A stretch of 64,000 bases of DNA from Stenotrophomonas maltophilia (GTDB lineage Bacteria > Pseudomonadota > Gammaproteobacteria > Xanthomonadales > Xanthomonadaceae). Positions 55,311 through 64,000 of the stretch are shown here, one piece after another (the stretch's first letter is position 1; each line of letters opens with the position of its first letter). A model generated the notes under the pieces. That model saw nothing but the letters and a program-made list of their open reading frames with translations, was not told the DNA's origin and searched no databases. The DNA lies in assembly GCF_003205835.1 (NCBI RefSeq), contig NZ_CP029773.1:2078501-2142500 (forward strand). Reading direction: 5' to 3'. The position numbers and the translations under genes were made by a program.

Positions 55311-55367
55311 GCCGGCATCCTGCCAACCCACACCGCCCCGCCTCTGACAGATTTCGCGCGGTTGTTG

Positions 55368-55391
55368 GTAGGTGTCGACCTTGGTCGACAC
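55368..55391 (+). repeat. GTAG-type hairpin
   Basis: GTAGGTGTCGACC-TTGGTCGACAC: a SMAG-like single hairpin inside the 560-bp intergenic repeat patch. Confidence 0.7.
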
Positions 55392-55417
55392 ATCTGTCAG
55401 ATATCGAAAGAAATTCC

Positions 55418-55458
55418 GGGGTCAGATCCGTTTTCCTACGGAAAACGGATCTGACCCC
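55418..55458. repeat. GGGGTCAGATCC-type hairpin element, copy 4
   Basis: Near-perfect palindrome GGGGTCAGATCCGTTTTCC / GGAAAACGGATCTGACCCC around a TAC loop. Same family as at 23596, 23649 and 29832. Confidence 0.85.
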
Positions 55459-55495
55459 AAGAGTATTTCCGACAGATCGCAGGAAACCGTCGAAG

Positions 55496-55596
55496 GCGGG
55501 GTGGGTCCGGTTGCGGGGGCGTGAGCCGCATGGATGCGGCGACCGAGCTTACATGGACGTACTTGCAGCGCCCCCCGCAACCGGACCCACCCCGCC
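55496..55596. repeat. Long inverted repeat (27-bp arms, 46-base loop)
   Basis: GGCGGGGTGGGTCCGGTTGC plus GGGGGCG at the left recurs inverted at the right with one extra G. The loop contains its own small hairpin (GAGCCGCATGGATGCGGC). It is probably a mobile non-coding palindromic element common in Xanthomonadaceae; only one copy is seen here. Confidence 0.8.
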
Positions 55597-55610
55597 ATCC
55601 CATAGGAAAC

Positions 55611-55674
55611 CAGCTTGTGCTGTTGCTTCGGCTGTTGCCGTTGCTTCGGCGGGTGCAGGGCGCAGCCCTGCCAG
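55611..55674 (-). repeat. Inverted outer repeat, right copy
   Basis: Contains GTGCAGGGCGCAGCCCTGCC, related in inverted orientation to the copy at 55249. It ends 136 bp before the aldehyde dehydrogenase start. Confidence 0.6.
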
Positions 55675-55809
55675 GAGAATCCCCCCCCATTCAGGCAGGT
55701 AAGTGCAGGTCACAGGATAAGCAGACGCCTTGTTGTGCCCGTCCATCGGGTCCACATTCCTGTGCAGGAGACGGGCCACCGCCCGTTGTCGAGACAACAG
55801 GAGCCCTGC

Positions 55810-57195
55810 ATGTCCGCTGCCCCCACCACTGCTGTTTCCCGCGATCCGGCCACCGGCCAGCAGATCGCCAGCCATCCCTTCGCCACCGACGCCGAGCTGG
55901 AAGCGATCCTCGATCGCGGCCAGACCGGCTTCGCCGCCTGGAGCGCCAGGAGCCTCGAACAGCGCGCAGACGTATTGCGTGCGATGGCGGTGGTACTGCG
56001 CCGTGACCGTGAAAAGCTGGCCGCGCTGGCCACCGCCGAGATGGGCAAGGTGCAGGCCGAATCGCTGGCCGAGATCGAGAAGTGTGCCGTGCTGTGCGAC
56101 TGGTACGCCGACAATGGCGCGCAGTTCCTGCGCGACGAACCGACCCAGGTGCCCGATGACAAGGCCTACGTGTCCTACCTGCCGCTGGGCGTGGTGCTGG
56201 GCATCATGCCGTGGAACTTCCCCTACTGGCAGGTGATGCGCGCGGCGGTACCGATCCTGATGGGCGGCAACGGCTTCCTGCTGAAGCCGGCCGAGAACAT
56301 CGTCGGTACCGCGCAGCTGCTTGATGCCGCCTGGCGCGACGCAGGGCTGCCGGAAGGCACCTTCATTGCCGCCAACATCAGCCGCGACGGCACCAGCCGC
56401 GCGATCGCAGATGATCGCATTGCTGCGGTCACCCTGACCGGCAGCGTGGCCGCCGGCCGCAGCATCGCCGCCCAGGCCGGGCAGGCGCTGAAGAAGGTGG
56501 TGCTGGAACTGGGCGGCTCGGATCCGTTCATCGTGCTGGCCGATGCCGATCTGGACGCTGCGGTCGATGCCGCCGTGGCCTCGCGCTTCCAGAACACCGG
56601 GCAGGTCTGCATTGCCGGCAAGCGCATCATCGTCGAAGATGCGGTCTACGACCGGTTCGTGGCGCAGTTCTGCCAGAAGGTGCAGGCGCTGACCATCGGC
56701 GACGGCCGCGACCCGGCGAACCGCATCGGCCCGATGGCGCGCCAGGACCTGCTGGAACAGCTGGATGCGCAGGTACGGGCGTCGGTGGATGCGGGTGCGC
56801 AGCTGCTGGTCGGTGGCCACCAGCTGGATCGTCCGGGCGCGTTCTATGCCCCCACCGTACTGGCCGGCGTGGAGCCGGGCATGCAGGCCTTCGATACCGA
56901 GACATTCGGGCCGGTGGCCTCGATCAGCCGCGCCCGCGACGCCGATCATGCGGTGGAATTGGCCAACCAGAGCGAATTCGGCCTCAGCGGCAACCTGTGG
57001 ACCGGCGATCGTGCACGGGCCATGCAGCTGGCGCGCCGGCTGCAGACCGGCGGCGTGTTCGTCAACGGTTTCTCCGCCTCGGACCCGCGCGTGCCGATCG
57101 GTGGCGTGAAGAAGAGCGGTTTCGGCCGCGAGCTCTCGCACTTCGGTATCCGCGAGTTCGTCAACGCGCAGACCGTGTGGTTCGACAGGCGTTGA
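55810..57195 (+). CDS. NAD(P)-dependent succinate-semialdehyde/aldehyde dehydrogenase
   Basis: 461 residues, close to GabD2/Sad-type enzymes. Features in order: PWNFPYWQVMRAAVPILMGG (cofactor-binding loop), LTGSVAAGRSIAA, the catalytic Glu in LELGGSDPF, the nucleophile Cys in FQNTGQVCIAGKR, and ETFGPVASI near the end. It oxidises an aldehyde (probably succinate semialdehyde) to the acid. The start at 55810 follows CAGGAG seven bases upstream; upstream in-frame sequence is repeat DNA. It is followed 63 bp later by an acetolactate synthase gene, probably in the same transcript. Confidence 0.88.
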   Translation: MSAAPTTAVSRDPATGQQIASHPFATDAELEAILDRGQTGFAAWSARSLEQRADVLRAMAVVLRRDREKLAALATAEMGKVQAESLAEIEKCAVLCDWYADNGAQFLRDEPTQVPDDKAYVSYLPLGVVLGIMPWNFPYWQVMRAAVPILMGGNGFLLKPAENIVGTAQLLDAAWRDAGLPEGTFIAANISRDGTSRAIADDRIAAVTLTGSVAAGRSIAAQAGQALKKVVLELGGSDPFIVLADADLDAAVDAAVASRFQNTGQVCIAGKRIIVEDAVYDRFVAQFCQKVQALTIGDGRDPANRIGPMARQDLLEQLDAQVRASVDAGAQLLVGGHQLDRPGAFYAPTVLAGVEPGMQAFDTETFGPVASISRARDADHAVELANQSEFGLSGNLWTGDRARAMQLARRLQTGGVFVNGFSASDPRVPIGGVKKSGFGRELSHFGIREFVNAQTVWFDRR

Positions 57196-57258
57196 CGCGC
57201 GGCTTCCACCCTTCCTGCAACGATCCATCATCAGTCCAGCGAAAAGGACGGCATTCCA

Positions 57259-58899
57259 ATGTCCAAGGGTTCAGACCTGCTCGTCGCCGCGCTTGAGAAC
57301 GAAGGCGTCGAACGTATTTTCGGCATCCCCGGCGAGGAGAACCTCGACGTGGTTGAATCGCTCCGCCATTCCAGCATCGAGCTGGTCATCACCCGCCACG
57401 AACAGGCGGCGGTATTCATGGCGGCCACCTATGGCCGGCTGACCGGCAAGCCGGGCGTGTGCCTGGCCACGCTCGGCCCGGGCGCGCTCAACTTCACCAC
57501 CGGTGCCGCCTACGCGCTTCTCGGTGCGTGGCCGGTGATCATGATCACTGGCCAGAAGGGCATCGTCGCCAGCAAGCAGGCGCGCTTCCAGATCGTTGAC
57601 ATCGTCAGCACGATGAAGCCGCTGACCAAGCAGGCGCGGCAGATCGTGTCGGCGCGCACCATCCCGACCATCGTCCGCGAGGCGTTCCGTGTCGCCCAGG
57701 AAGAGCGCCCGGGCCCGGTGTTGCTGGAGCTGCCGGAGGATATCGCTGCCGATGAGGTCGAGGGCGTCGCGCTGATTCCGCCGCACGCGGTGGATCGTCC
57801 GATTGCCAGCCCGGAGGCGTTGGATCGCGCGGCGGAGATCATCCGCAATGCCAAGCGTCCGCTGCTGATGATTGCTTCGGCGGCGTCGCGGCCGCAGTCC
57901 AGCGAAGCGCTGTCGGCGTTCGTGTTGCGTGCCGGCATTCCGTTCTTCACCACGCAGATGGGCAAGGGCGCGGTGGCCGGTGGCTCGGGCCTGTACATGG
58001 GCACTGCGGCGCTGACCGAGCGCGACTACGTGCACATGGCGATCGACCAGGCCGACGTGATCGTGACGATCGGCCACGAGGTCACCGAGAAGCCGCCGTT
58101 CGTGATGCGCCCGGGTGGGCCGACCGTGATCCATATCGGCTATTCGCAGGCGGCGGTGGAACAGGTGTACTTCCCGCAGGTGGAGGTGATCGGCGATATC
58201 GGCCGTTCGCTGACCCAGCTGGCCGACCGCATCGAAGGCGCGGTGCCCAATGCCGGTGCGCTGCTGCCGCTGCGTACGACGATTCTCGAGCACCTCGCCG
58301 ATCGTGCCGAAGAGGCCGGGTTCACCCCGCAGCGGCTGGTGCACGACGTGCGCCAGGTGATGCCGCCGGACGGCATCGTGGCGCTGGACAACGGCATGTA
58401 CAAGATCTGGTTTGCGCGCAACTACCGCACCCAGGTGGCGAATACGCTGTTGCTGGACAACGCGCTGGCGACGATGGGAGCGGGCCTGCCGTCGGCGATC
58501 ATGGCCTCGATCCTGTACCCGCAGCGGCGGGTGCTGGCAGTGTGCGGCGACGGCGGCTTCATGATGAACAGCCAGGAGCTGGAGACCGCGCGGCGGCTGG
58601 GCCTGAACCTGGTGGTGCTGATCCTCAACGATGGCGCCTACGGCATGATCCGCTGGAAGCAGGCGGTGGATGGCTTTACCGACTACGGCATGACCTTCAG
58701 CAACCCCGATTTCGTGAAGTACGCCGAGGCCTATGGCTGCAAGGGCCACGAGGTGACCGCCATCGAGCAGTTCATTCCGACCCTGGAAGCGGCCTTCAAC
58801 CAGGGTGGGGTGCACCTGGTGTCGGTGCCGATCGACTACTCGGAGAACGAGCGGGTGCTGGTGGACGAGCTGCGCCAGGCGTTCCCCGGGAACAGGTAA
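57259..58899 (+). CDS. Acetolactate synthase, catabolic AlsS-like (thiamine pyrophosphate enzyme)
   Basis: 546 residues. The N-terminal pyrimidine-binding domain has the catalytic Glu in TRHEQAAVFMAATYG. The central domain follows, and the C-terminal TPP domain has the metal-binding VCGDGGFMMNSQELETARRL and NDGAYGMIRW. It joins two pyruvates to acetolactate. Length and the absence of an ilvN/ilvM regulatory-subunit gene next door favour the catabolic, FAD-independent AlsS type over the biosynthetic IlvB/IlvG. No acetolactate decarboxylase gene is adjacent, so the pathway use is uncertain. It is paired with an aldehyde dehydrogenase upstream, as seen in some Xanthomonadaceae. Confidence 0.85.
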   Translation: MSKGSDLLVAALENEGVERIFGIPGEENLDVVESLRHSSIELVITRHEQAAVFMAATYGRLTGKPGVCLATLGPGALNFTTGAAYALLGAWPVIMITGQKGIVASKQARFQIVDIVSTMKPLTKQARQIVSARTIPTIVREAFRVAQEERPGPVLLELPEDIAADEVEGVALIPPHAVDRPIASPEALDRAAEIIRNAKRPLLMIASAASRPQSSEALSAFVLRAGIPFFTTQMGKGAVAGGSGLYMGTAALTERDYVHMAIDQADVIVTIGHEVTEKPPFVMRPGGPTVIHIGYSQAAVEQVYFPQVEVIGDIGRSLTQLADRIEGAVPNAGALLPLRTTILEHLADRAEEAGFTPQRLVHDVRQVMPPDGIVALDNGMYKIWFARNYRTQVANTLLLDNALATMGAGLPSAIMASILYPQRRVLAVCGDGGFMMNSQELETARRLGLNLVVLILNDGAYGMIRWKQAVDGFTDYGMTFSNPDFVKYAEAYGCKGHEVTAIEQFIPTLEAAFNQGGVHLVSVPIDYSENERVLVDELRQAFPGNR

Positions 58900-58928
58900 G
58901 ACCGGGGCAGGGCCGGCCGATCCGCCCG

Positions 58929-58981
58929 GTAGGTGCCGACCTTGATCGACACGCAGAGCGCCAACCAGGGTTGGCGGCTAC
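58929..58981. repeat. GTAG-type repeat pair before lysS
   Basis: GTAGGTGCCGACCTTGATCG at the left and GCCAACCAGGGTTGGCGGCT plus AC at the right: two SMAG-like hairpins facing each other between the acetolactate synthase and lysS genes. Confidence 0.75.
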
Positions 58982-59082
58982 CGGGCGGCGGGCCGGGGCC
59001 GGGGCAGGGCGGTTTTGGTATGCTGGGCAACCGGCTGTGCCGGGCGCAACATCCCCCCTCACTACACGATTCCCGCAGATCC

Positions 59083-60594
59083 ATGAGCGAAGCTACCGAT
59101 ACCCCCCCCGTCGACGAAAACAAGTTGATCGCCGAGCGCCGTGAGAAACTCAAAGCGCTGCGTGGGCAGGGCATCGCGTACCCGAACGACTTCCGTCGCG
59201 AGGACTTCGCCGGCCGCCTGCAGGAAGAGTTCGCCGACGCGGAGCAGTGGACCGCCGAAGCCCTGGAAGGCGCTGGCCGCCAGGTGAAGATGGCCGGCCG
59301 CCTGATGGCCAAGCGCATCATGGGCAAGGCCAGCTTCGCGCAGATCCAGGACGAGTCCGGCCGCATCCAGCTGTTCCTGCAGGGCGCGGTGCTGGGTGAC
59401 GCCTACACCGCCTTCAAGGGCTGGGACGTGGGCGACATCATCGCCGTCGAAGGCGGCCTGACCCGTACCAAGACCGGCGAGCTGTCGGTCAAGGCCGAAT
59501 CGATCCGCCTGCTGACCAAGTCGCTGCGCCCGCTGCCGGACAAGTGGCACGGCCTGGCCGACGTCGAGCAGCGCTACCGCCAGCGTTATGTGGACCTGAT
59601 CGTGACCCCGGAGTCACGCGCGGTGTTCATCAAGCGCTCGAAGATCATCCGCGCCATGCGCGCGTGGCTGGACAACCGCGACTTCCTGGAAGTCGAGACG
59701 CCGATGATGCATTACATCCCCGGCGGCGCGGCGGCCAAGCCGTTCACCACCCACCACAATGCGCTGGACCTGGACCTGTACCTGCGCGTGGCGCCGGAGC
59801 TGTACCTCAAGCGCCTGACCGTGGGCGGCCTGGAGCGCGTGTACGAGATCAACCGCAACTTCCGCAACGAAGGCGTCAGCACCCGCCACAACCCGGAATT
59901 CACCATGATGGAGCTGTACGAGGCCTATGCCACGTACAACGAGATCATGGACCTGACCGAAGGCGTGATCCGCGACGTGGCCAGGTCCGTCAACGGTGGC
60001 ACCGAAGTCGAGTGGGACGGCGCGAAGATCGACCTGGGTCCGGCGTTCCGCCGCTGGCGCATGGACGAGGCGGTGCGCCACCACAACCCGGAAATCTCTG
60101 CTGCCGACTGCACCGACCGCGACGCGCTGCTGCGCCATTGCGAGCGCCTGAAGATCCGCGTCAAGCCGTCTTACGGCTGGGGCAAGCTGCTGCTGGAGAT
60201 CTTCGAAGCCACCGTCGAGCACACCCTGATCCAGCCGACCTTCATCACCGACCATCCGGTGGAGGTCTCGCCGCTGGCCCGCGCCAACGACAATGATCCG
60301 GGCTATACCGACCGCTTCGAGCTGTTCGTCAACGGCAAGGAGCTGGCCAATGGTTTCTCCGAGTTGAACGATCCGGAAGACCAGGCCCAGCGTTTCCAGG
60401 CGCAGGTAGCAGCGAAGGAGGGCGGCGACGACGAGGCGATGCACTACGACGCCGACTACATCCGTGCGCTGGAGTACGGCATGGCCCCGACCGGCGGCCT
60501 CGGTATCGGCGTCGATCGCCTGGTGATGCTGCTGACCGGCAGCAGCTCGATCCGCGATGTGCTGCTGTTCCCGTACATGCGTCCGGAGCAGTAA
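59083..60594 (+). CDS. lysS: Lysyl-tRNA synthetase, class II
   Basis: 503 residues (E. coli LysS 505). An N-terminal anticodon-binding OB domain ([20 protein letters not shown]) precedes the class II catalytic core with motif 1 ([12 protein letters not shown]), motif 2 ([20 protein letters not shown]) and motif 3 ([12 protein letters not shown]). It charges tRNA-Lys in the cytoplasm. Start [14 protein letters not shown]; an upstream in-frame ATG at 58933 lies in repeat DNA. Its place before rpfG is as in the Xanthomonas rpf cluster. Confidence 0.97.
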   Translation: MSEATDTPPVDENKLIAERREKLKALRGQGIAYPNDFRREDFAGRLQEEFADAEQWTAEALEGAGRQVKMAGRLMAKRIMGKASFAQIQDESGRIQLFLQGAVLGDAYTAFKGWDVGDIIAVEGGLTRTKTGELSVKAESIRLLTKSLRPLPDKWHGLADVEQRYRQRYVDLIVTPESRAVFIKRSKIIRAMRAWLDNRDFLEVETPMMHYIPGGAAAKPFTTHHNALDLDLYLRVAPELYLKRLTVGGLERVYEINRNFRNEGVSTRHNPEFTMMELYEAYATYNEIMDLTEGVIRDVARSVNGGTEVEWDGAKIDLGPAFRRWRMDEAVRHHNPEISAADCTDRDALLRHCERLKIRVKPSYGWGKLLLEIFEATVEHTLIQPTFITDHPVEVSPLARANDNDPGYTDRFELFVNGKELANGFSELNDPEDQAQRFQAQVAAKEGGDDEAMHYDADYIRALEYGMAPTGGLGIGVDRLVMLLTGSSSIRDVLLFPYMRPEQ

Positions 60595-60620
60595 GTCGCT
60601 TTCCTGACTCCTGATTGTGC

Positions 60621-60645
60621 GCGCCGTCTCGAAATGAGACGGCGC
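60621..60645 (+). terminator. Hairpin after lysS
   Basis: Perfect ten-base stem GCGCCGTCTC / GAGACGGCGC with a five-base loop, 26 bp after the lysS stop. There is no T run, so termination would be imperfect or need another factor. Confidence 0.6.
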
Positions 60646-60647
60646 GA

Positions 60648-60675
60648 TTGACGCCTCCCGCACTCGGCGTATCGT
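60648..60675 (+). promoter_or_regulatory. Possible sigma-70 promoter for rpfG-rpfC
   Basis: TTGACG then 16 bases then TATCGT, in the 205-bp space between lysS and rpfG just after the hairpin. A reasonable but unproven match. Confidence 0.35.
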
Positions 60676-60799
60676 TAATGCACTACCTTGACGCCTGTTG
60701 TGGCTTGATCGGCGGCAGGGGGATGATGCATCGTGGAGAGTCCGCTTCACAATGCGACGACGATCATGAACCGGGACGTATGACACGGGAGCCAGGCCG

Positions 60800-61945
60800 A
60801 TGCAGGGTGCGAGCGTTCGCAGCGGCAGAGTATCCTCGCCTGCTGATGATCCAGCATGGTCGAGAAACCAGGCAGAGTACGCCTTGAACATCGTCATTGT
60901 TGACGACCAGACGTCCGCCCGGACGATGCTGCGCCACGTCATCGAGGACATCGCGCCCGAACTGAGCGTGTATGACTTCGGTGATCCGCTGACTGCCTTG
61001 GCCTGGTGCGAGGCGCATCCGGTCGACCTGCTGCTGCTCGATTACCGCATGCCGGAGATGGACGGGCTCGAGTTTGCGCGCCGTTTCCGCCGCCTGCCCA
61101 AGCATCGCGACATTCCGGTGATCCTGATCACCGTGGTCGGTGATGAGCCGATCCGGCAGGCCGCGCTGGAAGCGGGTGTCATCGATTTCCTGGTCAAGCC
61201 GATCCGCCCGCGTGAGCTGCGTGCGCGCTGCTACAACCTGTTGCAGCTGCGCCAGCAGACCGAGAACGTGAAGCAGCGGGCGTTGTCGCTGGAGCAGCGA
61301 CTGCTGGCCAGCATGCACGAGGTCGAGGAACGCGAACGCGAGACTCTGTCGCGATTGGCCCGGGCGATCGAGTTCCGCGATGCCGGTACCAGCGCTTATC
61401 TGGAGCGCATGGCGCGCGTTGCAGGATTGATCGCCGAGCAGCTCGGCCTGCCCGAGGATGACGTCAGGCTGATCGAGATGGCTGCCCCGTTGCACGACAT
61501 GGGCAAGATCGCCATTCCCGATGCGGTGCTGCTCAAGCAGGGCAAGCTCAATGAGGAAGAGCTGGCGATCATGCGCCGGCACCCGCGGATCGGCCATGAG
61601 CTGCTCAGTGGCAGCCAGAATCGTTTCATCCAGGTCGGTGCCTTGATCGCACTGCGCCATCATGAGCGTTACGACGGCAGCGGCTATCCCGATGGGCTGG
61701 TCGGGGACGCGATTCCGCTGGAAGCGCGCATCGTGGCCGTTGCCGATGTCTTCGATGCCCTGATTTCCCCGCGTCCGTACAAGGAAGCATGGACCATGGA
61801 AGCCACCCTGGCCTATCTGTATGCCCAGCGTGGCCGACTGTTCGACCCACGTTGCGTGGACGCGCTGCTGCGTGGCCGCGAACAGCTGGACCAGATCTGC
61901 ACCGAGCATTCGATGGCCTCCGCGCGCCCGGGGCTGGGCGCGTGA
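60800..61945 (+). CDS. rpfG: RpfG, cyclic-di-GMP phosphodiesterase response regulator (HD-GYP)
   Basis: 381 residues (Xanthomonas RpfG 378). A receiver domain starts LNIVIVDDQTSARTMLRHVI with the phospho-acceptor Asp in LLLLDYRMPEMDG. A linker helix leads to the HD-GYP domain: PLHDMGKIAIP (HD) and HHERYDGSGYPDGL (GYP). Phosphorylation by RpfC on sensing the fatty-acid signal DSF activates cleavage of cyclic-di-GMP, switching on dispersal, protease and virulence functions. ATG 60800 fits the family length; a TTG at 60884 would remove 28 residues. The stop overlaps the rpfC start by four bases (GTGA). Confidence 0.95.
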   Translation: MQGASVRSGRVSSPADDPAWSRNQAEYALNIVIVDDQTSARTMLRHVIEDIAPELSVYDFGDPLTALAWCEAHPVDLLLLDYRMPEMDGLEFARRFRRLPKHRDIPVILITVVGDEPIRQAALEAGVIDFLVKPIRPRELRARCYNLLQLRQQTENVKQRALSLEQRLLASMHEVEERERETLSRLARAIEFRDAGTSAYLERMARVAGLIAEQLGLPEDDVRLIEMAAPLHDMGKIAIPDAVLLKQGKLNEEELAIMRRHPRIGHELLSGSQNRFIQVGALIALRHHERYDGSGYPDGLVGDAIPLEARIVAVADVFDALISPRPYKEAWTMEATLAYLYAQRGRLFDPRCVDALLRGREQLDQICTEHSMASARPGLGA

Positions 61946-64000
61946 AACGCCTGTGGTCGCAGCTGCGGCTGCGCCTGGCCCAACGCCAGGACAGTGAACA
62001 CGGCCAGCAGATCGTCCGCATTGTCCTGATCAGCCTGATCCTTGCCTACGTGTTGCTGCCGGCACCGCGCCACGACCTGCCGCATGAGCAGTACGCGGGC
62101 GTGCTGGCGATCGTGCTGACAGGCCTGAGCCTGTCACTGCTGCTGTTCGGCTGGCTGCTGTGGCGACCGGAACGCTCCGATCCGCGCCGCGTGCTGGGCA
62201 TGCTGGCCGACTACGGCCTGATCGCCGCCGGCATGGTGCAGATGGGCGAGCCACTGGCCTGGGTCTACATCGTGGTGATGTGGGTGACGGTCGGCAACGG
62301 CATGCGTTTCGGCAATCACTACCTGTATGTGGCGGTGGCGATGGCAATGGTCAGCTTCGGCTGTACCGTGCTGCTGACCCCGTATTGGGAGCAGAACTTC
62401 CGCCTGGCCATCGGTCTCTGGCTCGGGTTGGCGGCAGTGCCCCTGTACTTCTCGACACTGCTGCGGCAGTTGACCGAGGCGATGGCCGAAGCGCGCCGTG
62501 CCAGCGAGGCCAAGAGCCGCTTTCTCGCCAACATGAGCCACGAGTTCCGCACGCCATTGAATGGCCTCAATGGCATGACCGAAGTGTTGGCGACCACGCG
62601 CCTGGATGACGAGCAGCGCGAGTGCCTCAACACCATCCAGGCATCATCGCGCAGCCTGCTGGCCCTGGTGGAGGAGGTGCTGGACATCTCTGCCATCGAG
62701 GCGGGCAAACTGCGCGTGGTGGCTGAGGATTTCGCGTTGTCCGACGTGATCCAGGCGATCGGGCTGATCCTGCTGCCGCAGGCCAAGGCAAAGCGGCTGG
62801 ACTACCGGGTGAAGATCGCCGACGGCGTGCCGCCACGGTTGCGCGGCGATGTCGGCCACCTGCGGCAGATCCTGCTGAACCTGGCTGGCAACGCAGTCAA
62901 GTTCACCGACCATGGCCGGGTGGAGATCCGTGTCGGCGTGGTGCACGCCGACACCAGCGGCGCAGTGCGCCTGCGCTTCGACATCCTCGATACCGGCATC
63001 GGCGTGGCGCCGGCCATGCGTACGCGGTTGTTCGATGCGTTCGAGCAGGCCGACGTCAGCATGGCGCGCCGCCACGAAGGCACCGGTCTGGGGACGACCA
63101 TCGCCAAGGGCCTGGTTGAAGCGATGGACGGCGACATCGGCTACCTGGAGAACCCGCCGCGCGGAAGCCACTTCTGGGTCGAGCTGCCGTTCGCGCCGCC
63201 GCAGCCGATGGTGCCGGGGGCGGTGCCGAGCCTGTCCGGAGATGAGGAGGTGGGGCAGGGTGGCAACGTGATCGCCTTTGCCGATCCGTTCCTGCGTCAC
63301 CGGGCGCGCGTGCGCAGCATGCAGATCCTGGTGGCCGACGACCACGAGGCCAATCGCATGGTCCTGCAGCGCCTGCTGCAGAAGGCCGGCCACCGCGTGC
63401 TGTGCGTGGACGGCGGCGAAGCGGTGCTGGATGCGTTGGCCGACAGTGAATACGACGCGGTCATCGTCGATCTGCACATGCCGGGCATGAGCGGGCTGGA
63501 CATGCTCAAGGAACTGCGGGTGATGCAGGCCGGCGGTGGCCCGCGCACACCGGTGCTGGTACTCAGTGCCGACGTCACGCCGGAGGCGATCCAGCGCTGT
63601 ACCCAGGCCGGTGCGCATGCATTCCTGGCCAAGCCGGTAGTGGCGGTGCGGCTGCTCGACACGCTGGCCGAGATCGCCAGCAACGCCCAGCTGAAGACCA
63701 TGGCTGCGCCGGTGGTAAGGGCGACGACGCCGCTGCAGGATGGCGTGCTCGACAGCAGCGTGCTGGACGAGCTGGCCTCGCTGGGCATGGGGGAGGGGTT
63801 CGAGCGTGAATTCATCCGCCAGTGCCTGGAGGATGCCGCGACCTGCATGGGCAAGGCCGAGCAGGCCGGCGAAGCTGCGCAGTGGGAAGTGTTCCGCGAA
63901 CAATCCCATGCCATCAAGGGCGTGGCCAGCAACCTGGGCCTGATGCGGGCGTCAAGCCGCGCCGGCGAGCTGATGCGGATGGCCGACTGGCAGCTCAAGG
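61942..64000 (+). CDS. rpfC: RpfC, DSF hybrid sensor kinase, 3' end outside window
   Basis: The first 686 codons are present, from GTG 61942. The N-terminal sensor has five or six hydrophobic segments (about residues 24-39, 51-73, 84-121, 127-148, 154-174). The H-box FLANMSHEFRTPLNGLNGM has His200 (His198 in Xanthomonas RpfC). ATPase boxes are LLNLAGNAVKFTD, DTGIGVAP and GTGLGTTIAKG. A receiver with Asp in AVIVDLHMPGMSG follows, then an Hpt domain with EQSHAIKGVASNLG, so only the extreme C-terminus is missing. It senses the cis-unsaturated fatty acid signal and phosphorylates RpfG. The compact membrane sensor matches the Xanthomonas type rather than the longer ten-helix variant reported in some S. 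maltophilia strains. Confidence 0.93.
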   Translation, partial: MKRLWSQLRLRLAQRQDSEHGQQIVRIVLISLILAYVLLPAPRHDLPHEQYAGVLAIVLTGLSLSLLLFGWLLWRPERSDPRRVLGMLADYGLIAAGMVQMGEPLAWVYIVVMWVTVGNGMRFGNHYLYVAVAMAMVSFGCTVLLTPYWEQNFRLAIGLWLGLAAVPLYFSTLLRQLTEAMAEARRASEAKSRFLANMSHEFRTPLNGLNGMTEVLATTRLDDEQRECLNTIQASSRSLLALVEEVLDISAIEAGKLRVVAEDFALSDVIQAIGLILLPQAKAKRLDYRVKIADGVPPRLRGDVGHLRQILLNLAGNAVKFTDHGRVEIRVGVVHADTSGAVRLRFDILDTGIGVAPAMRTRLFDAFEQADVSMARRHEGTGLGTTIAKGLVEAMDGDIGYLENPPRGSHFWVELPFAPPQPMVPGAVPSLSGDEEVGQGGNVIAFADPFLRHRARVRSMQILVADDHEANRMVLQRLLQKAGHRVLCVDGGEAVLDALADSEYDAVIVDLHMPGMSGLDMLKELRVMQAGGGPRTPVLVLSADVTPEAIQRCTQAGAHAFLAKPVVAVRLLDTLAEIASNAQLKTMAAPVVRATTPLQDGVLDSSVLDELASLGMGEGFEREFIRQCLEDAATCMGKAEQAGEAAQWEVFREQSHAIKGVASNLGLMRASSRAGELMRMADWQLK

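Overview
The window is a GC-rich gammaproteobacterial chromosome segment, almost certainly from the Stenotrophomonas maltophilia complex. Four things support this. An RND pump with a divergent two-component system (smeSy-smeRy / smeY-smeZ) lacks its own outer-membrane channel gene, as in S. maltophilia. GTAG-type palindromic repeats (SMAG elements) are scattered between genes. The block dapB-carA-carB-greA-rpfE-recJ ... prfB ... lysS-rpfG-rpfC is the Xanthomonadaceae DSF quorum-sensing (rpf) neighbourhood. The individual proteins also look like those of Xanthomonadaceae.

Layout. 1-4.7 kb: an amino-acid permease (cut by the left edge), a NUDIX hydrolase, and serA facing a D-2-hydroxyglutarate dehydrogenase. 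4.9-13.3 kb: a two-domain exported hydrolase-like protein, the SmeSyRy sensor/regulator pair, the SmeYZ efflux pump and a small NTF2-like gene. 13.3-17.8 kb: a lysozyme-inhibitor-like lipoprotein, the EF-P paralogue efpL, and a leucine/acyl-CoA catabolism group. 17.9-20.3 kb: ferrous iron uptake (feoA, feoB and a Cys-rich feo-associated membrane protein). 20.3-22.8 kb: a small redox/regulator cluster on the minus strand. 22.9-31.7 kb: housekeeping genes dapB, carAB, greA, rpfE and recJ, with a likely attenuator before carA.

31.8-53.1 kb separates recJ from prfB. Its core (33-46 kb) is a type VI secretion delivery island: vgrG, a 539-aa TPR-like protein, a 42-aa membrane protein, an rhs toxin gene with an AT-richer HNH-type tip, and a SUKH immunity gene. 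A graveyard of displaced cassettes follows. It holds an rhs core fragment with 819 identical bases to the intact gene, an orphan immunity candidate, a toxin-gene remnant with an LRR protein, and a fragment of the neighbouring VIT-domain gene next to another SUKH-like ORF. After that come an intact VIT/DUF2135 protein, a PAP2 phosphatase, an acyltransferase, a LytTR regulator and an M48 protease.

53.3-64 kb: prfB with its programmed frameshift, an XRE regulator, an aldehyde dehydrogenase/acetolactate synthase pair, lysS, and rpfG-rpfC. RpfC runs off the right edge and has the Xanthomonas-like short membrane sensor.

How the genes fit together: the carbamoyl-phosphate, transcript-cleavage, recombination and translation genes form the conserved backbone. 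Variable cargo (efflux, T6SS effectors, small metabolic modules) sits between the blocks and is bordered by palindromic repeats, several of which even supply the stop codon of the gene they abut. No tRNA, rRNA, CRISPR array, transposase or phage gene was seen.
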